From positions 547,351-611,350 of the forward strand of contig CAWUHX010000172.1 in NCBI GenBank assembly GCA_963922205.1: a stretch of 64,000 bases of DNA, given 5' to 3'. Source of the DNA: Romanomermis culicivorax (taxonomy: Eukaryota > Nematoda > Enoplea > Mermithida > Mermithidae). Both the position numbers and the translations under genes were made by a program. The notes below the pieces were generated by a model. It worked only from the letters and a program-made list of their open reading frames with translations. It was not told the DNA's origin and ran no database searches. Shown here piece after piece: positions 21,668 through 33,877 of the stretch (position 1 is the first letter of the stretch; each line of letters opens with the position of its first letter).

Positions 21668-24600
21668 ATGACGAAGTTTTTTGTCTTCATATCGTTATCC
21701 TTATTTCTACCAATCCATTACGGACAGGAGCAGTCGATTTTCGACCCAAATTTAGAATGCTCCCCCGAAGAAGCGGAGGTTACAAGGGCCAACGTCTACT
21801 TTCGGTGTAGGAATAAAACTTTGAAGGTATTATGATTTGTTTGCATGTAAGCCCCTGTCCATGAATCACAATAAAGGGGAATTTATGACTTGTCATACAT
21901 TCGTTAAATCATTGAATTCGGAACATTGATTTATAATCTGTTTTCTATACAATAGTTGTGGATTGAAAAAGGACCAAAATTTGTACTATCGTCAAAACCG
22001 TGAACACAAAGATTTCAAAATAAGATTCCCCACTAAAGAAAGTGTTAAATGCTAGTTACAAACTTTCATTCCCATGTGTATGGTTCAGCATAAAACCTTT
22101 AAAATAGGAAACACTGCTTTGCATTTTTGTCATTTAGAATCATTTGGGGAAAGCAAACTACAATATTATAAGCAACAATCAGAGTTGCACAAATAGGAGG
22201 ATTCTTTTCATTATTTTGACAACGATAAATCGTCAATTAAGCCCGAAAAGAATAAATCAAGAATCTTAGCATGTTGACAATGTTGGCAATTGAAGATCGA
22301 ATTTTGTACTAAGCAATTCCCAATATTTGGAAACTGCACTTATTTTGAGTGACCGAGTGTCATTATAAAGGATAAAAGTCATTTTAAAAATCGGACTAGA
22401 TTTAATTATGCATAGAATCACAATAATTTTTCTATTGGAAGGACTTTGCTGTACATCAGAGGTCTCAAAAACACACCTCCCCGAAAAGTTATTTCTGCAC
22501 AAAAAGCATCTGCATATAAGATTAATTTTCCGACCGATTTCACCCACGGTTGCAAAATTAACGATAAAAACTCTTCGAAAAATTTATGTAGTTATACTTG
22601 GAAACGGGATCGTAATTCATTTCTGACCATATAATAAGGGTTATAAAATATAAGTTAGTTTACTATAAGTTATAGAGTATAAGTTAGGAGTATAAACTGG
22701 AGCCGAACACGGACAGGGATAAAGGAGCGAAAACCTATTTTTTCTTATGCCCTTTCAAACACGTTCATTCTATTGGGAGTCGCCCATTGACTCACTTTTT
22801 CTAAAAAATATCGAAGTTATTATCGTCCAAGGTGCTGTTTTGTCTGTCGTCATAGGCCAGTCAGAATCTTGCACAGGACTAGCAGGCGGCTGCCGAAACT
22901 CAGGAGTCACAGCAAAATTTGTTTTCTGATTTTAGAAGATCCTCAACATAAATTGTTTGGAGTAAATCAAATCAAGCAATAATAGAAACTGAACAACCCA
23001 TGACAAGAAGTAAAAAGTAAAGGCTGAAAATCAAGAGTAGAAAGAACTTTTCAAACGATAATAGATAAATAATAAAAGTACTATACGGTTTGTTTTTTTT
23101 ATGTGCACGAAACAACCATGTGCTGACTTGAAAATTATTTACAAAGTTTTTACTTTTGAAGTTTTTACTCTAGACTTCTGAGTACTTGAATGGTCAACAA
23201 ATTTTCAGTTTTAGTTGGAATGACAACACTCTAAGGAAAACAGAGTATAGAAACAAACTTTCGTGCGTTTTGTAAGGTACGATTCCGATTGTGAAACTGA
23301 GTCCGATTTTTGGTTTTCAAGTGTACTATTATTGGTACCTACCATTTAATGTGCCTCCACTCGCACAATACCTCTACTATCTATCTGTTATAAAAATTTT
23401 GATCTTACACAAATATATTAAAGAGAAGCATGTTGAACAGACCCAGAGACCTGAAGGTTTGAAAAAGTTTTCTTGTATTTATCTCGTGCCTGTTAAAGCT
23501 TCATTATTCCTAGAAGACTACAAACTTTCTTCTGAAATCGTCATGTAAATATTGTTCCTGCCATGCCTTGTTTCATAGGCCGCTGGATGTCTGGGTCATG
23601 ATATGATTCGCGTTCCGATCAACGAAACCTACAAAGCTTTCGGAAACTACGACATGTTGTGCAAACCGATCTCTGAATATTGGGCGCAACTCGTGCCTTT
23701 GACGTGTTGGTCGAACAATCTCCAGTACAAACCGGGCGAAACGTTGGTCGAAGGTTCCTTTTGGTTCACGTGTGAGAAAACCCAAGACGGGATTCAGAGC
23801 CGAATCAGTGGATGCTTAGGTAATCCTTTTAACGGATGTTTGTGAAGCAGTTTGTGGGGAACAATGCACAATAAGGGACAATGCCAATATGTAAATCTGT
23901 AGATAGAAAAACAAATATCGGCCTATCAAGTTGTGACCAATTTTACATTTACACCACATTTTTATTTTTGGTTCAATGTTGCAGACGTCCGGTCTGTCAA
24001 GAGCCTTCAATTCTAAAGCCTATACTTCATTCCGGGAAGTACTACGATCTGTGTACGATCTTACTCTAAGCAAACGGCGATTTTACTGTGTTCTATGCTA
24101 GAAAAAATGCTTCATTCTAAAAACAAGTCTAGATGGTTCTCTCAAGACTGTTTCAACGTCTTCTTTTTAAGGAAAAAATGGTTTCGGGCTATCATAGCAC
24201 ATGCTTAAGGATTCATTCCGCCGCTATAGAATCTGTTTTAGAGCTAGACAATTGCATATCCCGTGCAGCAGTTAAACGAAAAACATAATAGAAGTTATCG
24301 AATGCTCAACAAGTCATTGGTCAATTTTTAGTTTTATAAAACTTCCCACACTCGAGCATGAGTCATTTTTCAGTAAAAACTTGAATGAATGGTTTCATGA
24401 ATTGGAAGCTTAAAGATGTTTGATGGTTTTTAACCTCATTGCAGCTAATACGTTATAGGTGAAAATAAAGAGAAAATTCTACCGGGACAAAATTACAGGC
24501 GCGGTAATTTTGTCTACACATGTGTTTTAAGACCAGATTCCACGATCAGCGTCGAACCGAAAGCTTGCATCTACAACGGAGCCGAAGTGAGAAATTAGCA

Positions 24601-27206
24601 TAGAACTCAATGGTAGATCAAGGTATAGCTAGGCTGAAAGACTCCTTCCCTACCATTTATTTCTAGTCTGTTTTTTATACAATCTGATTGAGTAAGCGTC
24701 ACGAGTCAGGAATACAGCTACTTTTTATCTCATATCAGCAGCAGTCAGAGCGTAAACACACATTTCGATAACAGTTTTTAAATGCAGTTAGTCTTTTGCA
24801 CATGTGCTGATGTTGACCATACTGTGGATGCCATTTATCATTAAAGAAATTGTGATATTGAGTAGCCTCTATGCTTAAAATGATTGTAAATTACAGAACT
24901 GGAAAGCAAGTACTATTCCATAGTTTTCAGATTTCCTGATCAATTATACGTCATAAGGGACTGAAAATTTGTGATCATATTTACCTGAGCTTTAGAAATT
25001 CTTTGAGTAAAAAGTACTGCAGTAAAAGCTTAGTGTTAACAATCTGGCGAAGTTTATAGCTTCTGTCATTCTTCCATTCAAAAGCGCTTCATAAAAAACA
25101 GACTATACGAAGAGTAATTTTGTGGGCGTTGATTGATCGATGTTTGAAACTTTTGAATAGATGAAGGCGTCTAAACAGCTAAAAAAAGTATTTTCGTGAT
25201 TTAGTAGTTTGTTTGAATATTGTGTTCCCTAATCTCATCAGCTAAAATCTTAAACATGATCATAATCATGTGTCAGTACCGTAAAAACTATTCCTTCGAA
25301 CGAAAACATCTCAGCGTAGAGCACAACAATTTATAAATATACCAAAAAAATAAGGAATGAGATCACTCTTTTTTTCAGGCTAAAGTGGGCGAGCAAGTCA
25401 AAGGAACTAATTTTATGTTCACATGTATGTTGCAAAACAATCACATAGGCCTAACGCCGTCCGGTTGCGTGGTCGATAATCGTACTGTAGCTTTGGACCA
25501 GCAATTCAAAAAGAATGGCTTCCTCTACAAGTGCGCCAAGAAAGATAAAGTTATTAGCCATACAATAGTCGGCTGCGTGCAAGAAGAGACGGGAAAAGCT
25601 TACAGTATCGGTCAGAAATGGGTATCCGGTCAAGCTCCTTACAGGTGATCGTGCGATTTTCCTTTTCATTAAACAATCGGATCGGTGACACATTCACAAG
25701 GGATTGTTTTCGTGAAGATCTGCGCAAACACAAAATCCATCTTCTCATTTACTTACGTTCCATGAGGTCGTTCCTCCAACTTCGCGTGTAATAAAATACA
25801 TGGGATACTGATTTGAGCAACATATATTTTAAAGAAATGATTTTTCTGTAATCTATTCCATCTGAAACGGCAGAAGCAACATAGACGCCGTGAAATTTCT
25901 ACTCCAAATAGCGGAACACTTGTTGACAATATTTGAGTAATTTTTTTCGTGGAAAGTCCTTGATAATGATTTTTCTCAAAAGCTCTTGTATATGAGATTT
26001 TGATCACCAAATTTACCCTGTATCAGTCTGACATTTCAGAAAAAAATTATGATTGCAAAGAGAAGCCTGCATTTTCCAATTTAAATGTTTAAATCATTTG
26101 CCCGAGCGTCGTTATTGTACTAAGATTTACATGAATGTGATTACGATGGAATCTTGCTATTGTAGTTTTTTCGTATAAGAAATTCTGTAGTTTTTTCAAC
26201 GATCTGTTGAATGTATCCCATGGCCTTTCATAAAAGGGTCTGGATTCTAATCAAAGTGTCAAGAGATAGCCGGTCAACTTGTTCCGTATAGATTCCCAAG
26301 CTAAGTGGCTTACCCAATTCTCCATGTTTACAAATGCAAAATAATAATTTCACGATTTATACTTGGAAACCTAATTCATCGGAACAGTGAAACCGCATCA
26401 ATATAACGTTGAGTATGCAACTCTAGGTTTTGGGAATTTGATTAAAGTTAAGTTCAAGATAAGAAATCAAGATGTTCAGTTTTACATGGAGCGCACATGG
26501 CTTCCGCAGTTTGTGGAATTTTCAGTCAGTTCCATTACCTAAATTGACTCATTTGCTTGGGCTTTGGAGAACGTAGTTGGTTCCGAATGACTAAAAATCG
26601 GAAACTAAATGCAAAAAAGGAAATTTTTAGTTTTTTTGGAAGTAGTCTACGAATATTTTTTCTTCGCATATTTTTTCTTCTTCAATTGATCATGATTCAT
26701 GTAGCGTTCAAAATCGAGTTGACCGATTGAAGCTAGATTTGTATGAATTCATTCACCGTCAAGCTCGACGGGCAGTTTTAAAATTTTATCTATTTGGACC
26801 CATTTAATTCTTGGGGAAAATTCTCAATTTTCCGGAACCCCCATCGTGTTTATGGACTTCCACACTATGGTTATTGCATGTAATATATTATAAGATTAGA
26901 AGTCATTCTTTAAACACCATATTTCGTGGTGTGACTGTCAAGAAAATCACTGTGTCATTTTTTTCCAGATTCATCATCCAGTGCGTCCAATTCCCGTCCG
27001 GTTTCGTCTACAAACAAAGCATCCAGTGCGCCGTCGATCATCCTGAGGGGCGAGCCGTCATCGACCCCGGTTGCATGCGCAAAGTGGGTAAACAACTGAT
27101 ACAATGTTACAGCCCAAATTTTGGCGGCATTGGTTACACGGTGCGCAGTTTGGACGAACCGATGGTCGAAAAGAAGGCCGCCGCCTACGGGCTCAAATTC
27201 TGTTGA
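21668..27206 (+). CDS. Secreted protein with MIG-18-like fibronectin type I domains (gene B)
   Basis: Five exons: 21668-21826, 23579-23819, 24459-24586, 25379-25644 and 26969-27206 (343 residues). The start opens a signal peptide (MTKFFVFISLSLFLPIHYG). Repeated modules follow: VYFRCRNKTLK then AAGCLG across the first junction; CWSNNLQYKPGETL, FWFTCEKTQDG and SGCLG in exon 2; LPGQNY, FVYTCVLR and CIYNGAE in exon 3; FMFTCML, SGCVVDNR, FLYKCAKKD and VGCVQEE in exon 4; IIQCVQFPSG and a Cys-ending tail in exon 5. All five junctions are GT/AG and in phase (0, 1, 0, 2). As in gene A, spaced cysteine pairs and G-x-F-x-(F/Y)-T-C strands mark the nematode Fn1-like fold, so an extracellular matrix role is likely. 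Same architecture and almost the same length as gene A, but the opposite strand, with the K2P gene between them. Confidence 0.85.
24662..25107 (+). repeat. MITE-A copy with extra sequence, gene B intron 3
   Basis: The left end CTAGTCTGTTTTTTATAC and the right end ATAAAAAACAGACTATA are inverted. The family interior (GGAAAGCAAGTACTATTCCA) begins only near 24900, so about 200 bases on the left look inserted or rearranged. Confidence 0.6.
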
Positions 27207-27292
27207 AATTCAACCGGGAGATGTTTTTTCTCATTTTATGTTTGTTTTAAATTTCTATCACTTTTTCATTAAATTGTTGACTATATTCATAG

Positions 27293-27427
27293 ACAAGTCA
27301 CAAATATTTCACCACGACAAGCCAACTGACTATTTCGATGGAAATTTTGAAAGCGTTCCCATCATCCCGTCAAATTTATTACAGCCCAATTACTCTGAGA
27401 TTACAGAAGCTGGGATCATCCAAAAAG
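27293..27427 (+). CDS. Possible alternative 3' exon of gene B
   Basis: After the acceptor atattcatag the frame reads KSQIFHHDKPTDYFDGNFES and on to ITEAGIIQK before a GTAGGT donor, or a few codons further to a stop. The composition looks like real protein. A good internal donor (GTGG^GTAAAC, after 27087) in exon 5 would join to it in frame, replacing the last 40 residues. The main reading through exon 5 to its own stop is the better default. Confidence 0.3.
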
Positions 27428-27662
27428 TAGGTTCAATTTCACACAAAATTTTTACTTGATAAAAAATTTTATACCGAAGAAAAACGCCGGATCTATTCAG
27501 ACAACGTGAAAATCATCAAAAAAACGTCATGCTTCTCCACCTTGTCCTAACACGTGCTACTCGGGAAAGTTTGACGATCACCAGGTTGTTGAAGAAAATT
27601 TTCAGTTGTTTTGTTACCGCTCATACACGAATTTCTTTCATTAATTAAATTAATAATCTTAC

Positions 27663-27911
27663 TATAGTTTTTTTTTCTTGAAATGCTTCTAAATTATAAA
27701 AGTAGAAAGCAAGTACTATTTTAGATTTTTACAATTTTCAGCTAAATCATTCATCACGTGAGATAGAAAATTAGTGAGCTTATTCAATCAACCATTAAAA
27801 ATTTTTAGAGTAGAAAATCTTACTGTGAAAGCCTTGTGTACGCGATTTTAAAAGCATAGTTGATTCTTGTCTTTTTTCAATTTAGAAGCATTTTATAAAA
27901 AACAAACTATA
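27663..27911 (+). repeat. MITE-A, complete reference copy
   Basis: 249 bases with inverted ends: TATAGTTTTTTTTTCTTGAA then ATGCTTCTAAAT on the left, and the complement of ATTTAGAAGCATTTTATAAA then AAACAAACTATA on the right. No coding capacity. TA at the very ends suggests a Tc/mariner-type target. At least five more copies or fragments lie in the introns and flanks of the three genes. Confidence 0.8.
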
Positions 27912-28654
27912 GTTTTTTCCGCATTGAACTTACTTTCACAAAATCACAGCGTCCATCGTTTCAGAATAAATGAGCTATAATGTTACAGTAATTGATTCGC
28001 TTATTATAATAAATATTATAGAGAAAATACATGTAATTGGGAGGAAGTGTCATAAAAACCCCATTCAAAAATTATCGGCCATATGGTGATCCCCACAAGA
28101 TTTGCTATTCATATTGCTCGTCATATGGAAGTCGTAGGGAACCCCACATTTTCGGATGGTAAAATACTGAAAAATGTCCATTAGATGAAAAACGGTCATT
28201 TTTGAACAAAAAAATAGTCAAAAACTCCGACTTTCCCTTCGCTTCGCGCCATGAATAAAATTTTACGGTTTTTTACATAAAAAATTACTATCTCTGAACC
28301 ATTTTGCGGACGTTTTTGGTGAAAAAATCGATTTTTCTCCTCAGGGATTTCCCCTTCAAAATTTAGAGCAATCGATCCCAGGAAGATCGCTTGACCCCCC
28401 AAGCCTCAGAGGTTCATCACATGTATGATAGAGTATTTTGCAATAGTGATGGTACTTGGGAGTGGAACTTCACTATGAAAAGATTATTTCCTCATAAAAT
28501 GTTTGTATTGTCTTGGAAATCACTTGTATGAAGATTTTACTGTAGAATTTCTTACACAAAAATTGTTGAGCTCAATTGAAAAAAAACTTACAGCTCTTAT
28601 GACGCGTGGTTTAGCAGAAAACAATCCAATATGAAATCGTGTTTGTTATCCGTG
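27912..28654. other. Intergenic, no gene seen
   Basis: It contains AT-rich unique sequence and a patch near 28060-28400 with the palindrome-like CTTCGCTTCGCGCC. Nothing matches the repeat families named here. Confidence 0.4.
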
Positions 28655-29645
28655 ATCATAGGTGGCGCGATAGCGTCAACCTATTATATACTTGGCCCCC
28701 AAAATTCATGTCCCCCTCTAGAGCCAAAACGGTAAGAGCTAGAACCTTGAGGTTCTTTTCACAATTTTGGGCATAGGGGCAAACTATAGGGTGCCTGTTG
28801 TCATTTCCATCTATCTGCAAGTTGTGCTCGGTTTTCCCCAAAAACATGCAAAAAACTCACTTTTTAAGGTCCCACTATGCCCCACAATGGGTGTGCCATA
28901 TCCAAGCTCCATACTTCGGCCTAAGCATCTTGGGGTGCAATGTCAAAATTTTTTTAAACATCGCCTCAATACAATTATTCTGTGGTCCAAAGTCCCGGGA
29001 ACTACGAAATTCGGCAATTTTGTTATATAATACTTATTTCTTCAAAAAAAGTTTTTTTACAGCATAATGCACTACGGTGCCAGAATTTTTTGCTGTTTCA
29101 ATTGAACCATTAGCGTTATTGGGATTTTCGGGGTGTTAATGTTTTCGACAATGTGGAATTCAATGGACGCAGTCACCTTGCGCAAAAAATTGTCCTGTGT
29201 GTAAACAAAGGTATTTCTGCTGTTTTTTAAGTTGACGGGTTCCTGATCATGGGGCATTCAATGGAAATGGTCACTTTACACTCTGTTTACAACGTGTTCT
29301 AAGTACTATGCAGTTTACACATCTTTTACTTTTTCCGAAAATGAGAATTCATAGCTTTAAGATTGTTTTGAAGATGGCCAAATTTAAAACTTCAATGTGC
29401 TTCTATGAAGGTTGTCATGCATGGTTGAGGCCCAATGATAAGAGATGGACTAGTTTATTGGAAAATGTCCCATATATATACTTGCTTGGACAGTTGCCAG
29501 ACTAGAAAAAAGAGTTGACTAGATTTTTGAGAACTTGGGTTAAGGTTGGAAAAAATTCACTTTTGTAATATTGGATATTCATTCTTTCTCATGAAAAAAT
29601 TTTCTATGTGGGTGGAAAAGTATATTCTACATCTGAGTGCATCAA
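28655..29645 (-). mobile_element. R1 repeat, reversed and 5'-truncated copy
   Basis: The plus strand starts ATCATAGGTGGCGCGATAGC, the exact reverse of the 3' end of the copy at 9931-12856. It continues through the GGCCAAGTATATTAT block and the flank of the second arm, and ends with that arm itself (29470-29645). The tandem array is reduced and the first arm is missing. Confidence 0.8.
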
Positions 29646-30114
29646 CATACCTACCAACCCTTGATGCACGTAGGGTGGGGGAGTAAACTCTTCTACTGAG
29701 ACTCTGGATACCCCTGGCCGTGCTCTTGAAAATATAAATTGACTACCCCTGGACTTTTTCAAAATCTAAATGCATGTGAAAAACAGGTTGTTTGAGAAGA
29801 ACTGGTAAAAATTTATTTTTTTTGAAAATCCATTTTTTGCTCTTCAACGTCTCAAAATTTTTCCATTGCATCTCTACTCCCAACTACACAATGTACAGCT
29901 CTGAAATTTGGGGGGAAGGTGGTCACAGAAGGGGTGGACCCTGGTTTCTTGAGACAAAAATCTCAGAAAGTTTACTAATTTTTTTTTCATACAGGAAAAG
30001 ACGTGCAATTTTAAAACTCTGGAGGTACATACCCCCCCCCATATCAGCTCTCACATATGTATGTTTCCAACTGCACTTAATTATTTAATTTACTGTCAAT
30101 TAGACAGGAATCAA
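29646..30114. other. Unassigned repeat-like sequence
   Basis: It contains CTCTGGATACCCCTGG and GACTACCCCTGGAC words and homopolymer runs. No gene or known element is recognised. Confidence 0.3.
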
Positions 30115-30706
30115 TTGATGTTGACGCATAAAATCTAATTCAGGTTTTTTAGAGAAAAAGCAACACCATGAAGTCTTCTTAGAACCGGATCAATTGTGTG
30201 CCAAGCATTAAAGTTGTACAGATGAGGAAAAAATCTGAGATACAAAAATAAAATTGACATGAAACATTGCTGGGAGTGAAATAGTGAAGTCTCAAAACTT
30301 TCTGGCTTTAAAATAAATGTTAACAAAGCCCAAATACTAGAACTTGGACAAAATAAAAACAAAGACGGCAAGATAAATGGGAGTGAAATAGTGAGGACGA
30401 TAAAAATTCTTGGAATAAATTTTTCATACAATAAAGAAGAAATGTATAATGAGAATATCAGGAACAAAGTTGAAAAATGTAAACAACAATGCAAATTATG
30501 GCCATATGGCCGTATGGAATTATATCATAACTCCTAAAATCATGTACAGCCTAATAAATCTTCCAACCGAACAAAAAACAGTAAAAAACTTAAATGACGT
30601 GCTAACACACTTCTTGTGGAATGACCATAAACCAAAATTCAGAAAAAATGTCTTAATTCAGGATTATTGCAAAGGAGGGATAAAAGCTCCGGACATTGAA
30701 ATTATG
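30115..30706 (+). pseudogene. LINE reverse transcriptase fragment, left part
   Basis: The plus strand encodes, with several stops and shifts, the thumb and C-terminal region of a non-LTR retrotransposon RT: KLSGFKINVNKAQILELG, IKILGINFSYNKEE, then PKIMYSLINLPTEQKTVKNL, FLWNDHKPKFRKN and QDYCKGGIKAPDIEIM. The reading stops being LINE-like exactly at the 9-base word GAAATTATG (30698-30706) and resumes at 51714. Its 5' end and YADD region are not in the window. Confidence 0.75.
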
Positions 30707-30833
30707 GTACCGTCCCAACACCGCCACCGTCCCAACTCCGCCACTTTCGTGTCCCACCAACGCCACCCGTCCCAACTCCGCCACTTTCTTGTCCCAACTT
30801 TCGCAATCTTTCAAAAAGTTTATTTTTTGTAAC
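30707..30833 (+). repeat. Left terminal inverted repeat of the 9-base-duplication element
   Basis: It begins GTACCGTCCCAACACCGCCA. Two to three internal repeats of CCGTCCCAACTCCGCCAC are followed by a T-rich inner edge. Confidence 0.8.
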
Positions 30834-31609
30834 ACGTTAAACTTAACCAAATGTGCTTATTAGATCTATGAATGAAAAATATTTTAAGATATAAGTGATA
30901 ATTTTTCCGTGTCAATGTATCATGCGCTGCAATTAACACTAAATTACTCTTTAATTCCTGATTCATAAAATTTTTAATAGGAACAAAGTCACCCATGATT
31001 TGATTACACAAATTCGAATCAACTGACAACAAGAAATGAAAACAGACACGTATATTTGTACTAGTTTATCAGAAAATGCCCCGATGGGGCAGAAAAAAGG
31101 AGAATATACTTGCTTCGATAGTGCCATGCTAGCAAAAGGAGCGGACTAGACTTTTGAGAACTTGGGTTAAAGTTGGAAAAAATTCATTTTCGTTATATTG
31201 GATTTTCATTTTTTCTCAGTAAAAAATTTTCCATGTCCGTTGCAGCATCGTGCATTTTGTCCTTTCCCTGGCATTAACTACAGTAAAATTTTTCTGTACA
31301 AGAATTATATGCACATGATTTTAAATGTAAAGAAATGGTAAACCAGTAGCATTCTAACTCCCTACCAATTCAAAACTCCTGCCTCTCGCACTAGCTGAAA
31401 AATGGTGAGTGAGGCATATTATAGTCATTTTCAGAACTATAAAGAAACCTGAGGTTGGTTGCACTAATCCAACATGAGGATAATCTCAACATCGGAAATA
31501 AATTGGTGATCCTCAGTATGAGCTAATCGGTATGTCGAGATTATTTTCTTCCATTGCACAAACAATACTCACTTTAGGATCAACTAATACTGGGGTTTAA
31601 GTTCGAGTT

Positions 31610-31709
31610 NNNNNNNNNNNNNNNNNNNNNNNNNNNNNNNNNNNNNNNNNNNNNNNNNNNNNNNNNNNNNNNNNNNNNNNNNNNNNNNNNNNNNNNNNNN
31701 NNNNNNNNN
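31610..31709. other. Assembly gap of 100 N
   Basis: Exactly 100 N inside the R1 copy. Compared with the 9931 copy, the missing material would be near its first arm interior and second arm, so the true size may differ. Confidence 0.99.
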
Positions 31710-32019
31710 AACATTTTTATGTTAGTTTGGTTTAGAGATAAGAAAAATATGTGAAAATGTTAATGCAACCCGATAGCTAGGGCTGACGATCGGCATTGAG
31801 TTCGTTTTTTCGTCATCTTCACGTCAAAAACAATAAAAAACCATCTTCAAGCTACGAATTCTCACTTCCAGCAAAAGTAAAAGATGTGTAAACTGCATAG
31901 TACCTAAAAAACATTGTAAACAGACTGAAAAATGACCATACCTATTGAATTCCCCATGGTCTAGAATCCTTCCAACCCAAAAAATTGCAGAAATACCTTT
32001 GTTTACACTCGATATGAAA

Positions 32020-32735
32020 TAGTGTGTAAAGTGATTACATTCATTAAATTCTCAGTGATCGAAAACCCCTCCCTAAGAAAATTTTTTTGCGTAAAGTGAC
32101 GCATCCATTGAATTCCCTGCAGTCGAAAACCCCTTCCATAGAAAATCACAAAAATATGCTTGTTCACATCCCAGATAGATTTTTGTGTAAAAAGACGTAT
32201 CCATTGAATTTTTTGCAGTCGAAAACCCCTTCCACAAAAAATAACGAAAATACACTTGTTTAAACCCGGGACAGTTTCATATGTAAGATGATTGCATTCA
32301 TCAAATTCCCCATGGTCGAAAACCCCTTCCACTGAAAAATCTCGAAAATACGCTTGTTTACTCACAGGATAATTTTTTGTGTAAAGTGATCACATTCATG
32401 GAATTCATTGTGGTCGGAAATCCCCTCCACAAAAAAATTACGGCAACATGCATGTTTACACCCTGGATTACTTTTTTCTGTAAAGGGAATCATCCATTGA
32501 ATTCCCCGCAGTCAAAAACCCCTTCCATAGAAAATTACAAAAATACGCTTGTTTACATCCGGGATAGTTCTTTTATGTAAGATGATCACATTCATCAAAT
32601 TCCCCGCGGTCGAAAACTCCTTCCACTGAAAAATCACGAAAATACGCTTGTTTACTCACGGGATAATTTTTTGTGTAAAGTGACCGCGTCCATCAAATTC
32701 CCAATGGTCGAAAACCCTAGCAGCCCATAACTCCA
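32020..32735 (+). repeat. Tandem array of about 90-98-base units inside R1
   Basis: Same words as the array at 11890-12340 (GGTCGAAAACCCCTTCCA, AATACGCTTGTTTAC, TTTTTTGTGTAAAGTGA) but with seven to eight units, so unit number differs between copies. Confidence 0.85.
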
Positions 32736-33130
32736 ATAAGACTACAGGTTCAATTGGAACTGCAAAAAAATTACTAGTGCATTGTGCTGCAAAAAATTAT
32801 TTTTATGAACCTGTCACGTGCCGACGGATTTCGTCGAACGTCACGTGATTCACATCACAATTTTCCATTATGTTTTTCGTTATGTTTTTGTTACAGTAAT
32901 TTACATCAATTTTGCGTTTCGTTTTTATACTTTTTACATGCAATTTATGTGTGTACTTTTTATGTTTATTTCTGTTGCTTTTGCGCACATTTATTTCCGT
33001 TTCGATTTATTATTTTCAATCGCACACGTAGACTACGGTATGTACCCGCTAGTCAAGAATTTCCGTTAGAGATAAGCTCTCCGAGCTCATCGCTGTAATT
33101 AGAGCACAACGTGCACTTCTTATCAGTAAA

Positions 33131-33325
33131 AACTAGTGACGTTTCACAACGTGAAACGACTAGTTGAAATTCTTCACTAGTGACGTTCCTATGTTAAGCA
33201 TGGAGAGTGAAAACTCGCCCCAATGCTTAACGTTGTGAACAGAAAATGTCTATGTGATCATAGGCATCTTCTGCAACGATTTCCGCTGCAGAAGTTAGCT
33301 TGGGGGAGTGTTAACTCCGCCCAAG
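33131..33325 (+). promoter_or_regulatory. Run of four palindromes in the LTR upstream of the TATA-like box
   Basis: Stem pairs at 33131-33147/33151-33165 (CGTTTCAC/GTGAAACG inside AACTAGT/ACTAGTT), 33193-33201/33223-33231 (GTTAAGCAT), 33268-33275/33287-33294 (CTTCTGCA) and 33299-33308/33314-33325 (CTTGGG, GGAGT). The same set is in the 3' LTR at +16714. Confidence 0.8.
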
Positions 33326-33344
33326 GCATACTGTAGTCTATGGA

Positions 33345-33359
33345 GCCCTTTAAAAGGGC
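33345..33359 (+). promoter_or_regulatory. TATA-like box of the LTR promoter
   Basis: GCCCTTTAAAAGGGC, a palindrome around TTTAAAA. Transcription would start about 30 bases downstream, near 33385, which makes everything before it U3. Inference from position and sequence. Confidence 0.5.
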
Positions 33360-33871
33360 ATGTTTTGTGTGTTTTTGGCACTCTCCTTGAGCCTAACTGG
33401 TTTTCGTCATTTTAGCTTCACTTCGCGTCCGCCGTCGATATTTTTATATATTTCATTGTTGTCAACTGCGCCTTGCCGTACGTCGAATAAATTACCATAT
33501 TCTCGTCCCCGACCTACACATACATACACTCGCCTACAGTAACCCGACCGTAGGAACCCATCACCGTCGCCGTTAGTGTAGAGACCCGTCGCCCCTCGCC
33601 GAGGAAACGTTAGTTGTCGCCGCCTGCCATTTAGCAGCCGCCGAATCCCCACGCCGAATCGCTCGGAGTTCGTTCCCACATCGCCGTCCGCAGGACCCCG
33701 CGTTTGACCCCGAACCCGTCGCCCAGCGCCGAGTAACTTGAGAAGGAGTATCGTGAGTCCTCTCAGGGGTTATTGTTGTTGAGGGTTTATTTGTGGGAGT
33801 CTCCCCTAAGCTAGTTTTCCCTCGGAAGGACCCTCAGTTAAGAAAGCCCTCAGACCCTTAAGGTCAGGGCC

Positions 33872-33877
33872 AATAAA
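33872..33877 (+). terminator. Candidate poly(A) signal in the LTR
   Basis: AATAAA downstream of the TATA-like box; the copy at 50586-50591 would serve the 3' LTR. A second AATAAA lies at 33486-33491, and which one is used is unknown. Confidence 0.4.

Larger units (their letters stand above)
31060..32811 (+). mobile_element. R1 repeat, copy split by an LTR element (5' part)
   Basis: It begins ACTAGTTTATCAGAAAATGC, follows the 9931 copy through its first arm, is interrupted by the assembly gap, then continues through the tandem array and the block up to TTTTATGAACC. There the Ty3/Gypsy LTR starts. The 3' remainder lies at 50957-51359. Confidence 0.85.

Noticed and set aside
22266-22634. Overlapping small frames in gene B intron 1
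   Set aside because: AT-rich, no matching splice sites or homologous features on either strand.
30449-30832. A 127-codon protein gene
   Set aside because: Its first part is the LINE reverse transcriptase tail and its last third is the terminal repeat of the inserted DNA element.
31060-32811. R1 as a Helitron
   Set aside because: No 5' TC, 3' CTRR with adjacent hairpin, A/T insertion site or Rep/helicase frame could be shown, so left unclassified.
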